From: Vogesella fluminis
GTDB taxonomy: Bacteria > Pseudomonadota > Gammaproteobacteria > Burkholderiales > Chromobacteriaceae
Assembly (NCBI RefSeq): GCF_014652335.1
Contig: NZ_BMYP01000007.1
Location: 59,655-114,311 of the forward strand
Direction: 5' to 3'
Length of the DNA: 54,657 nt
Both the position numbers and the translations under genes were made by a program. The notes beneath the pieces are model-generated. The model was not told the origin of the DNA, ran no database searches, and was given only the letters and a program-made list of their open reading frames with translations. Positions 27,200 to 36,305 of the stretch are shown piece by piece; positions within the stretch are counted from its first letter, which is position 1, and every line of letters begins with the position of its first letter.

Positions 27200-27784
27200 A
27201 TGGCGCACGATTTTTCCGGCTTCGACTACATCATCCAGCCGGGCTGGAACAATTCCGGTCCCGAACACTGGCAGAGTCACTGGCAGCAAACGTTGGCCGC
27301 AACGCGGGTGGCTAACCACGACTGGGGGACGCCGCAACTGGACGACTGGCTGGCGGCGCTGGATGCAGCGGTGGCGTCTGCCGCACAGCCGGTGATCGTG
27401 ATCGCGCACAGCCTCGGTTGCGCCACGGTGGCGCACTACGCGGCGCGCTACGGCAACAAGCTTGCCGGTGCGCTGCTGGTGGCGCCGGCCGATGTCGAGC
27501 GCGCCGGCGCTCCGGTTGCGCTGCAGCCGTTTGCGCCGTTGCCGGAGCTGGCGCTGCCGTTTCCGGCGCGGGTGGTGGCCAGCGACAGCGACCCGTTCAG
27601 CCTGCCGCTGCGCTCGGCGCGGATGGCGGCGCTGTGGCAAAGCCCGCTGCACTGGCTGCGCGATGCCGGCCATGTCAATGTCGCCTCCGGCCATGAACTG
27701 TGGCCGGACGGCCTCGCCCATCTGGCGGCGCTGCTGGCCGATATCCGCCAGTCGGCGCGGCTGCGCACTCCGGCATGTGCCTGA
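27200..27784 (+). CDS. RBBP9/YdeN-family alpha/beta hydrolase
   Basis: 194 residues. The N-terminal PGWNNSGPEHWQSHW is the RBBP9/YdeN signature. The nucleophile elbow is AHSLGC (Ser), the acid lies in ASDSDPF (Asp) and the histidine in DAGHVNVASGH. Serine hydrolase of unknown substrate, cytosolic. The ATG at 27200 follows a G-rich ribosome site. Divergent from the cobalamin operon and convergent with trpE across a long hairpin. A word copy near 27290 encodes QTLAAT. Confidence 0.88.
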   Translation: MAHDFSGFDYIIQPGWNNSGPEHWQSHWQQTLAATRVANHDWGTPQLDDWLAALDAAVASAAQPVIVIAHSLGCATVAHYAARYGNKLAGALLVAPADVERAGAPVALQPFAPLPELALPFPARVVASDSDPFSLPLRSARMAALWQSPLHWLRDAGHVNVASGHELWPDGLAHLAALLADIRQSARLRTPACA

Positions 27785-27791
27785 GCCTCAT

Positions 27792-27850
27792 CCGCTGAAA
27801 AACATTGCGGCCAACCTTGGATCAAGGTTGGCCGCAATGTTTTTCAGCGG
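27792..27850. terminator. Perfect 28-bp inverted repeat built on the recurrent word; bidirectional terminator
   Basis: Two 28-base arms (27792-27819 and 27823-27850) are perfectly complementary around a 3-base loop. Each arm contains AAGGTTGGCCGCAA next to the loop and a run of five T or A in the outer stem. It sits seven bases from both the hydrolase and trpE stop codons. It probably ends transcription from both sides and is the longest perfect hairpin I found. Confidence 0.93.
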
Positions 27851-27857
27851 GTAAGAA

Positions 27858-29321
27858 TCAGGCGTCGAGGCCGTGCTGCACCAGTTCGGCGGCACGGATC
27901 ACCGCGCGCGCCTTGTTCTGCGTTTCCAGCCATTCCGATTCCGGTACCGAGTCGGCGACCACGCCGGCGCCGGACTGCACGTACAGCACCTCGTTCTTGA
28001 TCACCGCGGTGCGGATCGCGATCGCCAGGTCCATGTCGCCGGTAAAGCCCAGATAACCGACGGCGCCGCCGTACACGCCGCGCTTGGTCGGCTCGAACTC
28101 GTCGATGATCTCCATCGCGCGCACCTTCGGCGCGCCGGACAGGGTGCCGGCCGGGAAGGTGGCCTTCAGGATGTCGATGTTGGACACCTGCGGCTGTACC
28201 TTGCCTTCGACGCTGGACACGATGTGCATCACGTGCGAGTAGCGCTCGATGATCATGTTCTCGGTGATCGCCACGCTGCCGGTGTCGGCGACGCGGCCAA
28301 CGTCGTTGCGGCCGAGATCCATCAGCATCACGTGCTCGGCGATTTCCTTCGGATCGGCCAGCAGGTCTTCCGCCAGCGCCAGATCCTCTTCGCGCGTCTT
28401 GCCGCGCGGGCGGGTGCCGGCGATCGGGCGCACGGTGACGGTGTCGTTCTCGCGGCGCACCAGGATTTCCGGCGAGGCGCCGACGACGTGGAAATCGTCG
28501 AAGTGGTAGAAGAACATGTACGGCGACGGATTCAGGCTGCGCAGCGCGCGGTACAGCGCCAGCGGTGATTCGGCGAACGGCATGCTCAGCCGCTGCGCCA
28601 GCACCACCTGCATGATGTCGCCGTCCAAGATGTAATTCTTGGCGTCGCTGACCGCCTGCTTGAATGCGGCCTCGCCGTATTCCGACACCGCCTCGGTGGC
28701 GACCGACGGCAGCGACAGCGGGATGGCCACCGCCTCACGCAGCTTGCTGCGCAGCTGGCCGAGGCGGGCGTTGGCCTTCTGCAGCGCGTTGGGCACCGCC
28801 GGATCGGCGTACACCACCAGGTACAGCTTGCCGGACAGGTTGTCGACCACCGCCAGCTCTTCCGACAGCATCAGCAGGATGTCGGGGGTGCCGACCGGGT
28901 CCGGCTTGTGCGTTGCGGCCAACCTTTTCTCGACGTAGCGCACGGTGTCGTAGCCGAAGTAGCCGACCAGGCCGCCGGTGAAGCGCGGCAGTCCGGCGAT
29001 CGGCGGGGTGTTAAAGCGCTGGCTGAAGGCCTCGATGAAGGCGAGCGGGTCGCCTTCGTGGCGCTCGATCACCTTGTCGCCGTATTCCACCTGCACGCTC
29101 AGGCCCTGCACCCGCAGCCGGGTGGTGGCCGGCAGGCCGATGAAGGAGTAGCGGCCGGAGCGCTCGCCGCCGACCACCGATTCCAGCAGGTAGGAGTAGG
29201 GCTGGTTGGCCAGCTTCAGGTACACCGACAGCGGGGTGTCGAGGTCGGCGAACAGTTCGAGGGTGACGGGGATGCGGTTGTAGCCGGCGCTGGCCAGTTC
29301 GGCAAATTGTTGCGGTGTCAT
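27858..29321 (-). CDS. trpE: Anthranilate synthase component I
   Basis: 487 residues, first committed enzyme of tryptophan synthesis: chorismate plus ammonia to anthranilate. The feedback site [17 protein letters not shown] is at the N-terminus. The chorismate-binding core shows [22 protein letters not shown] (split here by eye), [15 protein letters not shown] and [19 protein letters not shown]. The component II gene is not in the window. It is downstream of gph but after a terminator, so it has its own promoter in 29322-29464; I see no Trp-rich leader peptide there. Two word copies encode EKRLAAT and NDVGRV. Confidence 0.96.
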   Translation of the reverse strand: MTPQQFAELASAGYNRIPVTLELFADLDTPLSVYLKLANQPYSYLLESVVGGERSGRYSFIGLPATTRLRVQGLSVQVEYGDKVIERHEGDPLAFIEAFSQRFNTPPIAGLPRFTGGLVGYFGYDTVRYVEKRLAATHKPDPVGTPDILLMLSEELAVVDNLSGKLYLVVYADPAVPNALQKANARLGQLRSKLREAVAIPLSLPSVATEAVSEYGEAAFKQAVSDAKNYILDGDIMQVVLAQRLSMPFAESPLALYRALRSLNPSPYMFFYHFDDFHVVGASPEILVRRENDTVTVRPIAGTRPRGKTREEDLALAEDLLADPKEIAEHVMLMDLGRNDVGRVADTGSVAITENMIIERYSHVMHIVSSVEGKVQPQVSNIDILKATFPAGTLSGAPKVRAMEIIDEFEPTKRGVYGGAVGYLGFTGDMDLAIAIRTAVIKNEVLYVQSGAGVVADSVPESEWLETQNKARAVIRAAELVQHGLDA

Positions 29322-29464
29322 GATGGTTCCAGAGTGTCAGGTCAAAAGGAGCGGGGCGGGGCGGCGTTTAGCGTCGCCATCGCCAACTGGCACGATCGGG
29401 CTGGAATCTCATGATGCAGGCTTTATCAAGGGTCGATGCGGATACGGAACGGCTATTCTTGCGC

Positions 29465-29497
29465 AAAAACGCCTGCGCCGTACAGAGGTAGCAGGCG
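29465..29497 (-). terminator. Rho-independent terminator of gph
   Basis: CGCCTGC / GCAGGCG arms (29491-29497, 29470-29476) with a 14-base loop, followed on the minus strand by TTTTTGCGC. Confidence 0.85.
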
Positions 29498-29506
29498 TGG
29501 CGGCGT

Positions 29507-30202
29507 TTATACGCGCAGGTTTTGCGGCTGTTCGGCTGATTTTTTCAGCAGCGCGTACAGCTCGACCAGGCTGTCGATCACCAGATCGGCGTGCAGGTTG
29601 GCCGCATCGCGGTAACCGTAGCTGACCGCCGCCGGCAGCGCGCCGGCGGCGCGGGCGCACAGCACGTCGTTTTCCGAGTCGCCGACCATCACGATCTGCT
29701 GCGGCGTGATGCCCAGCACCTCGGCAACATGCTGCAGCGGCAGCGGCGACGGTTTTTTCTCGGGCAGGCTGTCGCCGCCGAGGATCAGGCTGAAGGCGCT
29801 GTCGATGCCCAGCTGCGCCAGCAGCGGCACCGCCAGCCGTTCCGACTTGTTGGTGACCACCACCAGCGGCAGGCCGAAGCCGTGCAGCAGCTTGAGGCCT
29901 TCGGCGACGCCGGGGTACATGCGGGTGTGCACGGTCAGGTGGCGGTGGTAGTGCTGGATGAAGAAGGTAAAGCCTTTTTCCCACAGCGCCGCGTCGGCCT
30001 GGCCGTCGCGGTTGTCGGTCAGCGCGCGGTGCACCAGGCTTGCGACGCCGTCGCCGACGTGGGACTGGATGCGTTCGGCGGCCAACGGGGCGAGGCCGAG
30101 TTCGGCGCGCATGGCGTTGGCGCTGGCGGCGAGGTCGGCGATGGAGTCGACCAGGGTGCCGTCGAGGTCGAAGGCGACGGCCTTGATATGTGTCAGATTC
30201 AT
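29507..30202 (-). CDS. gph: Phosphoglycolate phosphatase
   Basis: 231-residue HAD-family phosphatase. Motif I FDLDGTLVDS, motif II VVVTNKSE, motif III KPSPLPL and motif IV VGDSENDVLCARAAG are intact. It removes 2-phosphoglycolate formed in DNA repair or oxygenation side reactions. The ATG at 30202 opens MNLTHIKAVAFDLDG. gph next to trpE is a frequent proteobacterial order. The C-terminus AANLHADLV contains a word copy. Confidence 0.93.
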   Translation of the reverse strand: MNLTHIKAVAFDLDGTLVDSIADLAASANAMRAELGLAPLAAERIQSHVGDGVASLVHRALTDNRDGQADAALWEKGFTFFIQHYHRHLTVHTRMYPGVAEGLKLLHGFGLPLVVVTNKSERLAVPLLAQLGIDSAFSLILGGDSLPEKKPSPLPLQHVAEVLGITPQQIVMVGDSENDVLCARAAGALPAAVSYGYRDAANLHADLVIDSLVELYALLKKSAEQPQNLRV

Positions 30203-30380
30203 GATTCGGCGTGGGCGGACGGTGTGGTGACGGCGGGCGCCACGGGTTGAAGATGGTGGCCGATTATACCGGAAGCCCCGTCCGCCGCCGCCATGCCTTG
30301 CTTGCAGCGAAAATGACAAACCCGTAGCATGAATGGTTTTGTCGGCCGGCGTGGCTGGCGGTTTCCATCGAAAGGACATC

Positions 30381-31562
30381 ATGAAACCTCGTGCACTGGC
30401 TGTTGCCGTGGCGCTATCCGGCCTGCTGCTGGGCGGCTGCGCCTCGCCGCTGGCCAACAAGACCGCCGATGCCGCGGCGATCCACACCATCGAACAGAAC
30501 GCGCGGCAGGCACGTTACAACTTCGACGGCGAGGTGCGCGTCAAGGCCATCCGCCTGCCGGCAAAGCTGGAAAACGTGGTGGCGGGCGATGTGATCGGCG
30601 AAATGGCCAGATCGTTCAGCCTGGAGCTGCGCGGCGCGGTGGACATGAGCAAGAGTCGTGTCGAGATGACGCCGACCTTCCGCTTCAGCCGGCCGAACGC
30701 CGAGACCTGGCTGCGCCTGCCGATGCTGGCCGAGCTGAACACGCTGACGCTGTGGGTGGACGCCTCGGTGCTGGATCTGGCGATCCCGGCGCTGCGCGGC
30801 GAGCACAAGGGCAAGTACGTGATGTTCCAGGCGCCGCAGGACAAGGCCAGGAAGCTGCCGATCGACGCGGTATTGGCGGAATTGCCGCAGGTGGCGAAGA
30901 ACATCTACGCCGCCGTCGACAGCAAGGCCTACACCTTCCAGCCGCTGGACGAGGCGGCGCGCAAGGCCGGCGCCAGCTATCGCATCCGCCTGACGCTGGA
31001 CCCGCTGGCCGAGGCGAAGATGAGCAAGCAGGCGGTGCAGGAGCTGCTGCAGCTGGCGCGCCGTCATGCCGGCGAACACCAGAAGGAGGTGGAGGAGTTC
31101 GCCACCGCCGTCGGCCCGCTGCTGGACGCGTCGCAGGAGGAGCTGCAGACCAGCTCACAGACCGACCTGCTGGTCAGCCGCAGCGGCAAGCTGCTGGGCA
31201 TCAGCGAGCTGCGCGAGTTCTCGCTGCCCAAGGCGAAGGAACTGGCAGTGACGATGGCGTCCACGGTGCGCCTGAGCAACCACGAGCAGCCGGTGTTCAG
31301 CATGCAGCCGACGGTGAACAATGTGGTCAGCTTCACCGAGCTGCAGCCGCCGTCGTGGCTGGGTGGCAAGCGCCCGAGCGATGACGAGGAAGAAGCGGTC
31401 GAGGGTGACGACGAGGCACCGCTGGACGAGGCCGCGTTGGCGGCGGAAGCGGCCGAGGAAGCCGCTGTTGCGGCGCCGGCGAGCAAGAAACCGGCAAAAG
31501 CCGCCCCAAAGGCCAAGCCGGTCGCGAAGCGCAAGCCGAAACCGGTCGCCCGCGCCCAGTAA
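30381..31562 (+). CDS. Lipoprotein of unknown function with acidic then Ala/Lys-rich tail
   Basis: 393 residues. The signal peptide ends with lipobox LLLGGCAS, so the mature protein is lipidated. The body (residues about 30-330) is a mixed fold I do not recognise, with ARYNFDGEVRVKAIRLPAKL near the start. The tail has an acidic stretch (DDEEEAVEGDDEAPLDEA), an Ala/Glu helix and a Lys/Pro/Ala-rich end (KKPAKAAPKAKPVAKRKPKP) like those that run along or bind peptidoglycan. Membrane tethering with envelope contact is plausible. The ATG at 30381 follows AAAGGA. Monocistronic. Confidence 0.8.
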   Translation: MKPRALAVAVALSGLLLGGCASPLANKTADAAAIHTIEQNARQARYNFDGEVRVKAIRLPAKLENVVAGDVIGEMARSFSLELRGAVDMSKSRVEMTPTFRFSRPNAETWLRLPMLAELNTLTLWVDASVLDLAIPALRGEHKGKYVMFQAPQDKARKLPIDAVLAELPQVAKNIYAAVDSKAYTFQPLDEAARKAGASYRIRLTLDPLAEAKMSKQAVQELLQLARRHAGEHQKEVEEFATAVGPLLDASQEELQTSSQTDLLVSRSGKLLGISELREFSLPKAKELAVTMASTVRLSNHEQPVFSMQPTVNNVVSFTELQPPSWLGGKRPSDDEEEAVEGDDEAPLDEAALAAEAAEEAAVAAPASKKPAKAAPKAKPVAKRKPKPVARAQ

Positions 31563-31572
31563 TACGGCAATA

Positions 31573-31610
31573 GCAAAACAGCCCGTCACCATGGTGACGG
31601 GCTGTTTTGC
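31573..31610. terminator. Bidirectional terminator, 18-bp perfect arms
   Basis: GCAAAACAGCCCGTCACC, AT, and its complement, with T-runs in both directions inside the stem base. It lies between the convergent lipoprotein and short-chain dehydrogenase genes. Confidence 0.95.
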
Positions 31611-31642
31611 ATTGCGGCCAACCTTTTGGACGGGAGGCCCGC

Positions 31643-32371
31643 CTACAGCTGGCGAATGTCCAGCACCGGCACGCTGCCGAATGCCGCGCTGTGCAGGTAG
31701 GCGACAATCGCCGCCGCGGCGGCGGTGGGCAAAGTCAGCTGCCCGTCGGCCTTCAGCGTGTCGAAACGCGGCTTGTGCGGGAACTGCGCCGGATCGGCGG
31801 CGCGGATCTCGCCCTGCATGCCGGTATCGATCACGCCGGGATACAGCGACACCGCCAGCAGCGGCCTGGCGGCGCCTTGCTGCTCGGCGGCCAGGGTGCG
31901 GGTGAAGTGATCGATGCCGGCCTTGCTGGCGCAGTATACGCTCCAGCCGGGGTAGGGGTTGGCCGCGGCACCGGAGGAAATGTTCAGCACGCGGCGCACG
32001 CCGTCGTGGCCGGCGCTGTGCGCGACAAAGGCGTCGCACAGCAGCAGCGGCGCGGTCAGGTTCAGCGCGATCGCCTGTTCCGCCGCGCCGGGTGGATAGG
32101 CGCCGACCTGCGCGATCGGTTGCACCGTGCCGGCATTGTTGATCAGCGTCAGGCTGGTGCAGTCGCCCAGCGCCGCCAGCGCGCGCTCCATGACCAGCGG
32201 CAGCAGGCTGCTGTCGGTCAGGTTGGCGTCCAGCGTGATCAGCTGTGGGTGTGCCGGCAGCGCGCTGCAGTCGCGCGCGACGGCGACCACGCGACCCCCG
32301 TCACGCAATAGCTGCGCGGTGAGCGCCGCGCCCAGCCCGCGCGAGGCGCCGGTGACGACGTAGCCGTTCAC
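31643..32371 (-). CDS. Short-chain dehydrogenase/reductase
   Basis: 242 residues. NAD(P)-binding [11 protein letters not shown] near the N-terminus, NNAG in [11 protein letters not shown], and catalytic Ser and YxxxK in [24 protein letters not shown] sepiapterin-reductase-like SDR is a fair guess; substrate unknown. I use the GTG at 32371, which overlaps the rpe stop as GTGA, so the two genes are coupled. A word copy (near 31957) encodes SGAAANPYP, inside the active-site region. Confidence 0.88.
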   Translation of the reverse strand: MNGYVVTGASRGLGAALTAQLLRDGGRVVAVARDCSALPAHPQLITLDANLTDSSLLPLVMERALAALGDCTSLTLINNAGTVQPIAQVGAYPPGAAEQAIALNLTAPLLLCDAFVAHSAGHDGVRRVLNISSGAAANPYPGWSVYCASKAGIDHFTRTLAAEQQGAARPLLAVSLYPGVIDTGMQGEIRAADPAQFPHKPRFDTLKADGQLTLPTAAAAAIVAYLHSAAFGSVPVLDIRQL

Positions 32372-33054
32372 TTGCGGCCAACCTTGGCCAGCTCGGCGCG
32401 CATCGCGTCGATCACCGCCTTGTAGTCCGGCTGGCCGTAGATGGCGCTGCCGGCGACAAAGGTGTCGGCGCCGGCGGCGGCGATCTCGGCGATGTTGTCG
32501 ACCTTGACGCCGCCGTCCACCTCCAGCCAGATTTCGCCGCCGTGTTTGGCGGTGTACTCGTCGATGCGCAGGCGCACTGCGCGCACCTTGTCCAGTGTCT
32601 GCGGGATGAACTTCTGGCCGCCGAAGCCGGGGTTGACCGACATCAGCAGGATCATGTCCAGCTTGTCCATCACGTGGTCGAGGTGGGACAGCGAGGTGGC
32701 CGGGTTCAGCACCAGGCCGGCCTTGCAGCCGGCGTCCTTGATCAGGCCCAGGGTGCGGTCGATGTGGTGCGACGCTTCCGGATGGAAGGTGATGATGTCG
32801 GCGCCGGCCTTGGCGAAGCTGGCGGCCAGCGCATCGACCGGGGTCACCATCAGGTGCACGTCGATCGGGGCGGTGGTGTGCGGACGGATCGCCTCGCACA
32901 CCAGCGGGCCGATGGTCAGGTTCGGCACATAGTGGTTGTCCATCACGTCGAAGTGGATGATGTCGGCACCGGCGGCGATCACGTTGCGGACTTCCTCACC
33001 CAGGCGGGCGAAGTCGGCGGACAGCAGGGACGGGGCAATGCGGAATTGGCTCAT
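32368..33054 (-). CDS. rpe: Ribulose-phosphate 3-epimerase
   Basis: 228-residue TIM barrel. [46 protein letters not shown] and VDGGVKVDN carry the metal and phosphate ligands. It interconverts ribulose-5-P and xylulose-5-P. The ATG at 33054 opens [10 protein letters not shown]. The C-terminal LAKVGRK is encoded by a full copy of the recurrent word (AAGGTTGGCCGCAAG) ending at the stop. It overlaps the dehydrogenase gene by four bases. Confidence 0.96.
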   Translation of the reverse strand: MSQFRIAPSLLSADFARLGEEVRNVIAAGADIIHFDVMDNHYVPNLTIGPLVCEAIRPHTTAPIDVHLMVTPVDALAASFAKAGADIITFHPEASHHIDRTLGLIKDAGCKAGLVLNPATSLSHLDHVMDKLDMILLMSVNPGFGGQKFIPQTLDKVRAVRLRIDEYTAKHGGEIWLEVDGGVKVDNIAEIAAAGADTFVAGSAIYGQPDYKAVIDAMRAELAKVGRK

Positions 33055-33195
33055 GGCTTTATTCGGGGCGGGGCTGGAAATGCCCGCCATTGTACGACAT
33101 TGCCCCGCCGGACGGCGACGTGTGCGCCGGATCGGCGCTACAATCGCCCCCTATCGCCGGGCGTGTTGCCCTGCATCATGCCGGAATTGCCATCC

Positions 33196-33573
33196 ATGAA
33201 CGACGATTACCAGATCGTGGTCGAGGCCGAAGCCTTGTATCAGCCGCAATACTCCAATGCCGGTGCCGGCCAGTACGTGTTTGCCTACCGCATCACGCTG
33301 CGCAACACCGGACGCCAGCCGGCCAAGCTGCTGTCGCGGCACTGGTTTATCACCGATGCCGACAACGACGTGCAGGAAGTGCGCGGCATGGGCGTGGTCG
33401 GTGAACATCCGCACCTGCAGCCGGGCGAGAGCTACAGCTATACCAGCGGTGCCACGCTGCGTACCCCGTATGGCAGCATGCGCGGCAGCTACCAGATGCA
33501 GGCCGATGACGGCACGCGCTTCGAGGCGCCGATTGCGGAATTCCACCTGATCGCGCCGCGCACCCTGCACTGA
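33196..33573 (+). CDS. apaG: ApaG family protein
   Basis: 125 residues of the ApaG immunoglobulin-like fold. YVFAYRITLRNTGRQPAKLLSRHWFITDADNDVQEVRGMGVVGE (positions about 29-72, cited as family core) and GSMRGSYQM are the signatures. Function is unsettled; it has been linked to cobalt/magnesium resistance and Ap4A. An ATG at 33178 would add six residues. It is divergent from rpe, and a 51-base gap separates it from the Atm1-like gene. Confidence 0.92.
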   Translation: MNDDYQIVVEAEALYQPQYSNAGAGQYVFAYRITLRNTGRQPAKLLSRHWFITDADNDVQEVRGMGVVGEHPHLQPGESYSYTSGATLRTPYGSMRGSYQMQADDGTRFEAPIAEFHLIAPRTLH

Positions 33574-33624
33574 GACACCTTTATTCCTGCACCCGCCCCC
33601 CTGTACCCGATCAAGACCAGCCGA

Positions 33625-35418
33625 ATGCGACCAGCCGCCCATAGCAATACCCCGCCCCCGACCGACCGGGATGACCTGAAAACACTGAAAACCCTGCTGC
33701 CCTACCTGTGGCGCTTCAAGTGGCGGGTGTTGCTGGCGTTGTCCTGTCTGGTGACGGCCAAGATCGCCGGCGTGATCACGCCGCTGTTCCTGAAGGATAT
33801 CGTCGATCAGCTATCGGTTCCGGCCACGCTGCTGGCGGTACCGGTGCTGGCCTTGGCCGGCTACGGTTTTGCACGCCTGCTGTCCAGCGTGCTGGGAGAA
33901 CTGCGTGACGCGATCTTTGCGCGGGTGATCCAGGGCGCGGTGCGACAGGTGGCGCGCGCGGTGTTCGCGCACCTGTTCCGGCTGTCGCTGCGCTTCCACC
34001 TGGATCGCCAGACCGGCGGCATGAGCCGCGATATCGAGCGCGGCACCAAGGGCATCGGCTTCCTGCTCAACTTCACCGTGTTCAACATCCTGCCGACGCT
34101 GGTGGAGATCGTGCTGGTGCTGGGCATCCTGCTGTACCGTTACAACGTGTGGTTCGCGGTGGTGACGCTGTCCACTATCGCCATCTACATCGCCTTCACG
34201 CTGACCATCACCGAATGGCGCACCGTGTTCCGCCGCACCATGAACGACCTCGACTCCAAGGCCAACAGCAAGGCGGTGGACGCGCTGATCAACTACGAGA
34301 CGGTGAAGTACTTCGGCAACGAACGCTACGAGACCGAACGCTACGACGGCAATCTGGCGTCGTGGGAGCGCTCCGCGATCAAGAACCAGGTGTCGCTGTC
34401 CATGCTCAACGCCGGCCAGGGCGTGATCATCGCCACCGGCGTGACGCTGATCATGTGGCTGGCGGCGCGCGGCGTGGTCAGCCGCGAGATGACGGTCGGC
34501 GACGTGGTGCTGGTGGCCACCTTCATCACCCAGCTGTGGGCGCCACTGCACTTCCTCGGCTTCGTTTACCGCGAGATCAAGCACTCACTGGCCGACATGG
34601 AGCGCATGTTCACGCTGCTGAACGTCGGTGCCGAGGTCGACGACCATCCCGCCGCGCAAACGTTGGCCGCAAAGCAGGTGGCGATCCGTTTCGACAATAT
34701 CGGCTTCGGCTACGACGCCAAGCGCCAGATTCTGCATGATGTCAGCTTCGATATTCCCGCCGGCCACACCGTGGCGGTGGTCGGCGCCAGCGGCGCCGGC
34801 AAGTCGACACTGTCGCGGCTGCTGTTCCGCTTCTACGATGTCGGCAGCGGCGCGATCCGCTTCAACGGCACCGACATCCGCGAACTGACGCAGGACAGCC
34901 TGCGCGCGCACATCGGCATCGTGCCGCAGGACACGGTGCTGTTCAACGACAGCATCTACTACAACATCGCCTACGGTCGCCCCGGCGCCAGCCGCGAGGA
35001 GGTGATCGAGGCGGCGAAATCGGCGCACATCCACGACTTCGTCACCAGCCTGCCGGACGGCTACGACACCACCGTCGGCGAGCGCGGGCTGAAACTGTCC
35101 GGCGGCGAGAAGCAGCGGGTGGCGATTGCACGCACCATCCTGAAAAACCCGCCGGTGCTGATCTTCGACGAGGCCACCAGCGCGCTGGATTCGCGTACCG
35201 AGAAGGCGATCCAGGCCGAGCTGATGAGCATTGCGGCCAACCGTACCACGCTGATCATCGCACACCGGCTGTCCACCATTGCCGATGCCGACATCATCAT
35301 CGTGCTGGAGAGCGGCCGCATCATCGAGCGCGGCCACCACCGTCAGCTGCTGGCGGCGGGCGGCCGTTACGCGGAGATGTGGCGCCTGCAGCAGGAAAAC
35401 GAGCTGCTTGAGAACTGA
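33625..35418 (+). CDS. Atm1-type ABC exporter (fused permease-ATPase)
   Basis: 597 residues: six-span exporter domain then ATPase. Walker A VVGASGAGKSTLSRLLFRF, signature LSGGEKQRVAIAR, Walker B VLIFDEATSALDSRT, H-loop IAHRLST. The TM region has ETVKYFGNERYETERY, a hallmark of the Atm1/ABCB7/HMT group that exports glutathione-linked sulfur or metal compounds. A half-transporter of this kind works as a homodimer in the inner membrane. Two word copies encode QTLAAKQ and SIAANRTT. Confidence 0.9.
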   Translation: MRPAAHSNTPPPTDRDDLKTLKTLLPYLWRFKWRVLLALSCLVTAKIAGVITPLFLKDIVDQLSVPATLLAVPVLALAGYGFARLLSSVLGELRDAIFARVIQGAVRQVARAVFAHLFRLSLRFHLDRQTGGMSRDIERGTKGIGFLLNFTVFNILPTLVEIVLVLGILLYRYNVWFAVVTLSTIAIYIAFTLTITEWRTVFRRTMNDLDSKANSKAVDALINYETVKYFGNERYETERYDGNLASWERSAIKNQVSLSMLNAGQGVIIATGVTLIMWLAARGVVSREMTVGDVVLVATFITQLWAPLHFLGFVYREIKHSLADMERMFTLLNVGAEVDDHPAAQTLAAKQVAIRFDNIGFGYDAKRQILHDVSFDIPAGHTVAVVGASGAGKSTLSRLLFRFYDVGSGAIRFNGTDIRELTQDSLRAHIGIVPQDTVLFNDSIYYNIAYGRPGASREEVIEAAKSAHIHDFVTSLPDGYDTTVGERGLKLSGGEKQRVAIARTILKNPPVLIFDEATSALDSRTEKAIQAELMSIAANRTTLIIAHRLSTIADADIIIVLESGRIIERGHHRQLLAAGGRYAEMWRLQQENELLEN

Positions 35419-35455
35419 TTGCGTCCAGTGTCAAATAGCGGGCAGATAATTGCGA

Positions 35456-35461
35456 TATAAT
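35456..35461 (+). promoter_or_regulatory. Probable -10 of the solute-binding protein gene
   Basis: A TATAAT in the short AT-rich gap after the ABC exporter, 40 bases before the next ATG. The -35 (TCAAAT-like) is weak. Confidence 0.45.
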
Positions 35462-35501
35462 ATTTTTGGTATAAAGTTATTAAACAATTCAGGCTTTTGT
35501 C

Positions 35502-36266
35502 ATGACTCGATTGCAGTTGACGGTGTGGGTGGTTCTGATCGGAGTTTCCTCCCTGGTGGTGGCCAAGAATCTGGCACCGTGCGAGCTGCTGTTCGCCAGC
35601 GAGGACGACTGGTATCCCTATTCCGGTGTCCGTAACGGAGAGGCTGTCGGTCTGACCGTCGACATCATGCGTGCCATCTATCAGCGGCCGGGAGTGAGCG
35701 TGCGCTTCCAGCCGCTGTCTTACAGCCGCTGCATGGAAGTGGCCCGCACGGCCCGCTATGCCGGCTGCTTCACCACCTCGCGCAACGACTTCTACGAGCC
35801 TTACTACCGCTACGCGCAGCTGCCGCTGCTGGAGGGGCAGATCCGCATTTACAGCCGCAGCAACCGTCCGGAGCGTGATCTGGACATGAAGTCGCTGGAA
35901 GGTCAGGAGGTCGGCGTGGTGCTCAGCTACGGCTACGGCAAGGAATTCGATGCCAATACCGCAATCCGCAAGGAGTATTCCACCCGCGAGATCAATGCCT
36001 TTCGCAAGCTGAAGGCCGGGCGCATCCCCTATGTGGTGGCGTGGGAGGGCACCGTCAACCACATGCTGCAACAGAACCCCGATCTGCGCGGCTGGGTGCA
36101 ACCGGTGGGCAAGCTGGCGCCAGGGCCGGTATACGTGTCGTTCTCCAGGGCGCATCCCGATGTCGAGCGCCTGGTCAGCCGCTTTGACGAAGGCATGGCG
36201 CAGCTGCGCAAGAGCGGCCAGTTGCGGCAGCTGGAAAGCCGCTGGCAGACCAATAGCGGCGACTAG
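35502..36266 (+). CDS. Family 3-like extracellular solute-binding protein
   Basis: 254 residues. Signal peptide MTRLQLTVWVVLIGVSSLVVA. The body reads like a type II periplasmic amino-acid-binding fold: FASEDDWYPYSGVRNGEAVGLTVDI (around 30-55), YAGCFTTSRNDFYEPYYRYA, and LKAGRIPYVVAWEGT. No permease or ATPase gene is near, so it is an orphan binding protein, perhaps a sensor partner or unlinked importer subunit. Amino-acid or related ligand is a guess. The start has no good ribosome site. Confidence 0.8.
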   Translation: MTRLQLTVWVVLIGVSSLVVAKNLAPCELLFASEDDWYPYSGVRNGEAVGLTVDIMRAIYQRPGVSVRFQPLSYSRCMEVARTARYAGCFTTSRNDFYEPYYRYAQLPLLEGQIRIYSRSNRPERDLDMKSLEGQEVGVVLSYGYGKEFDANTAIRKEYSTREINAFRKLKAGRIPYVVAWEGTVNHMLQQNPDLRGWVQPVGKLAPGPVYVSFSRAHPDVERLVSRFDEGMAQLRKSGQLRQLESRWQTNSGD

Positions 36267-36305
36267 GGCCCGCACCACGATTAAATAAGGGTTACAGGCC
36301 CGGCC

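Noticed and set aside
29322-29464. Trp attenuator leader upstream of trpE
   Set aside because: No short ORF with consecutive Trp codons; the hairpin nearby is the gph terminator.
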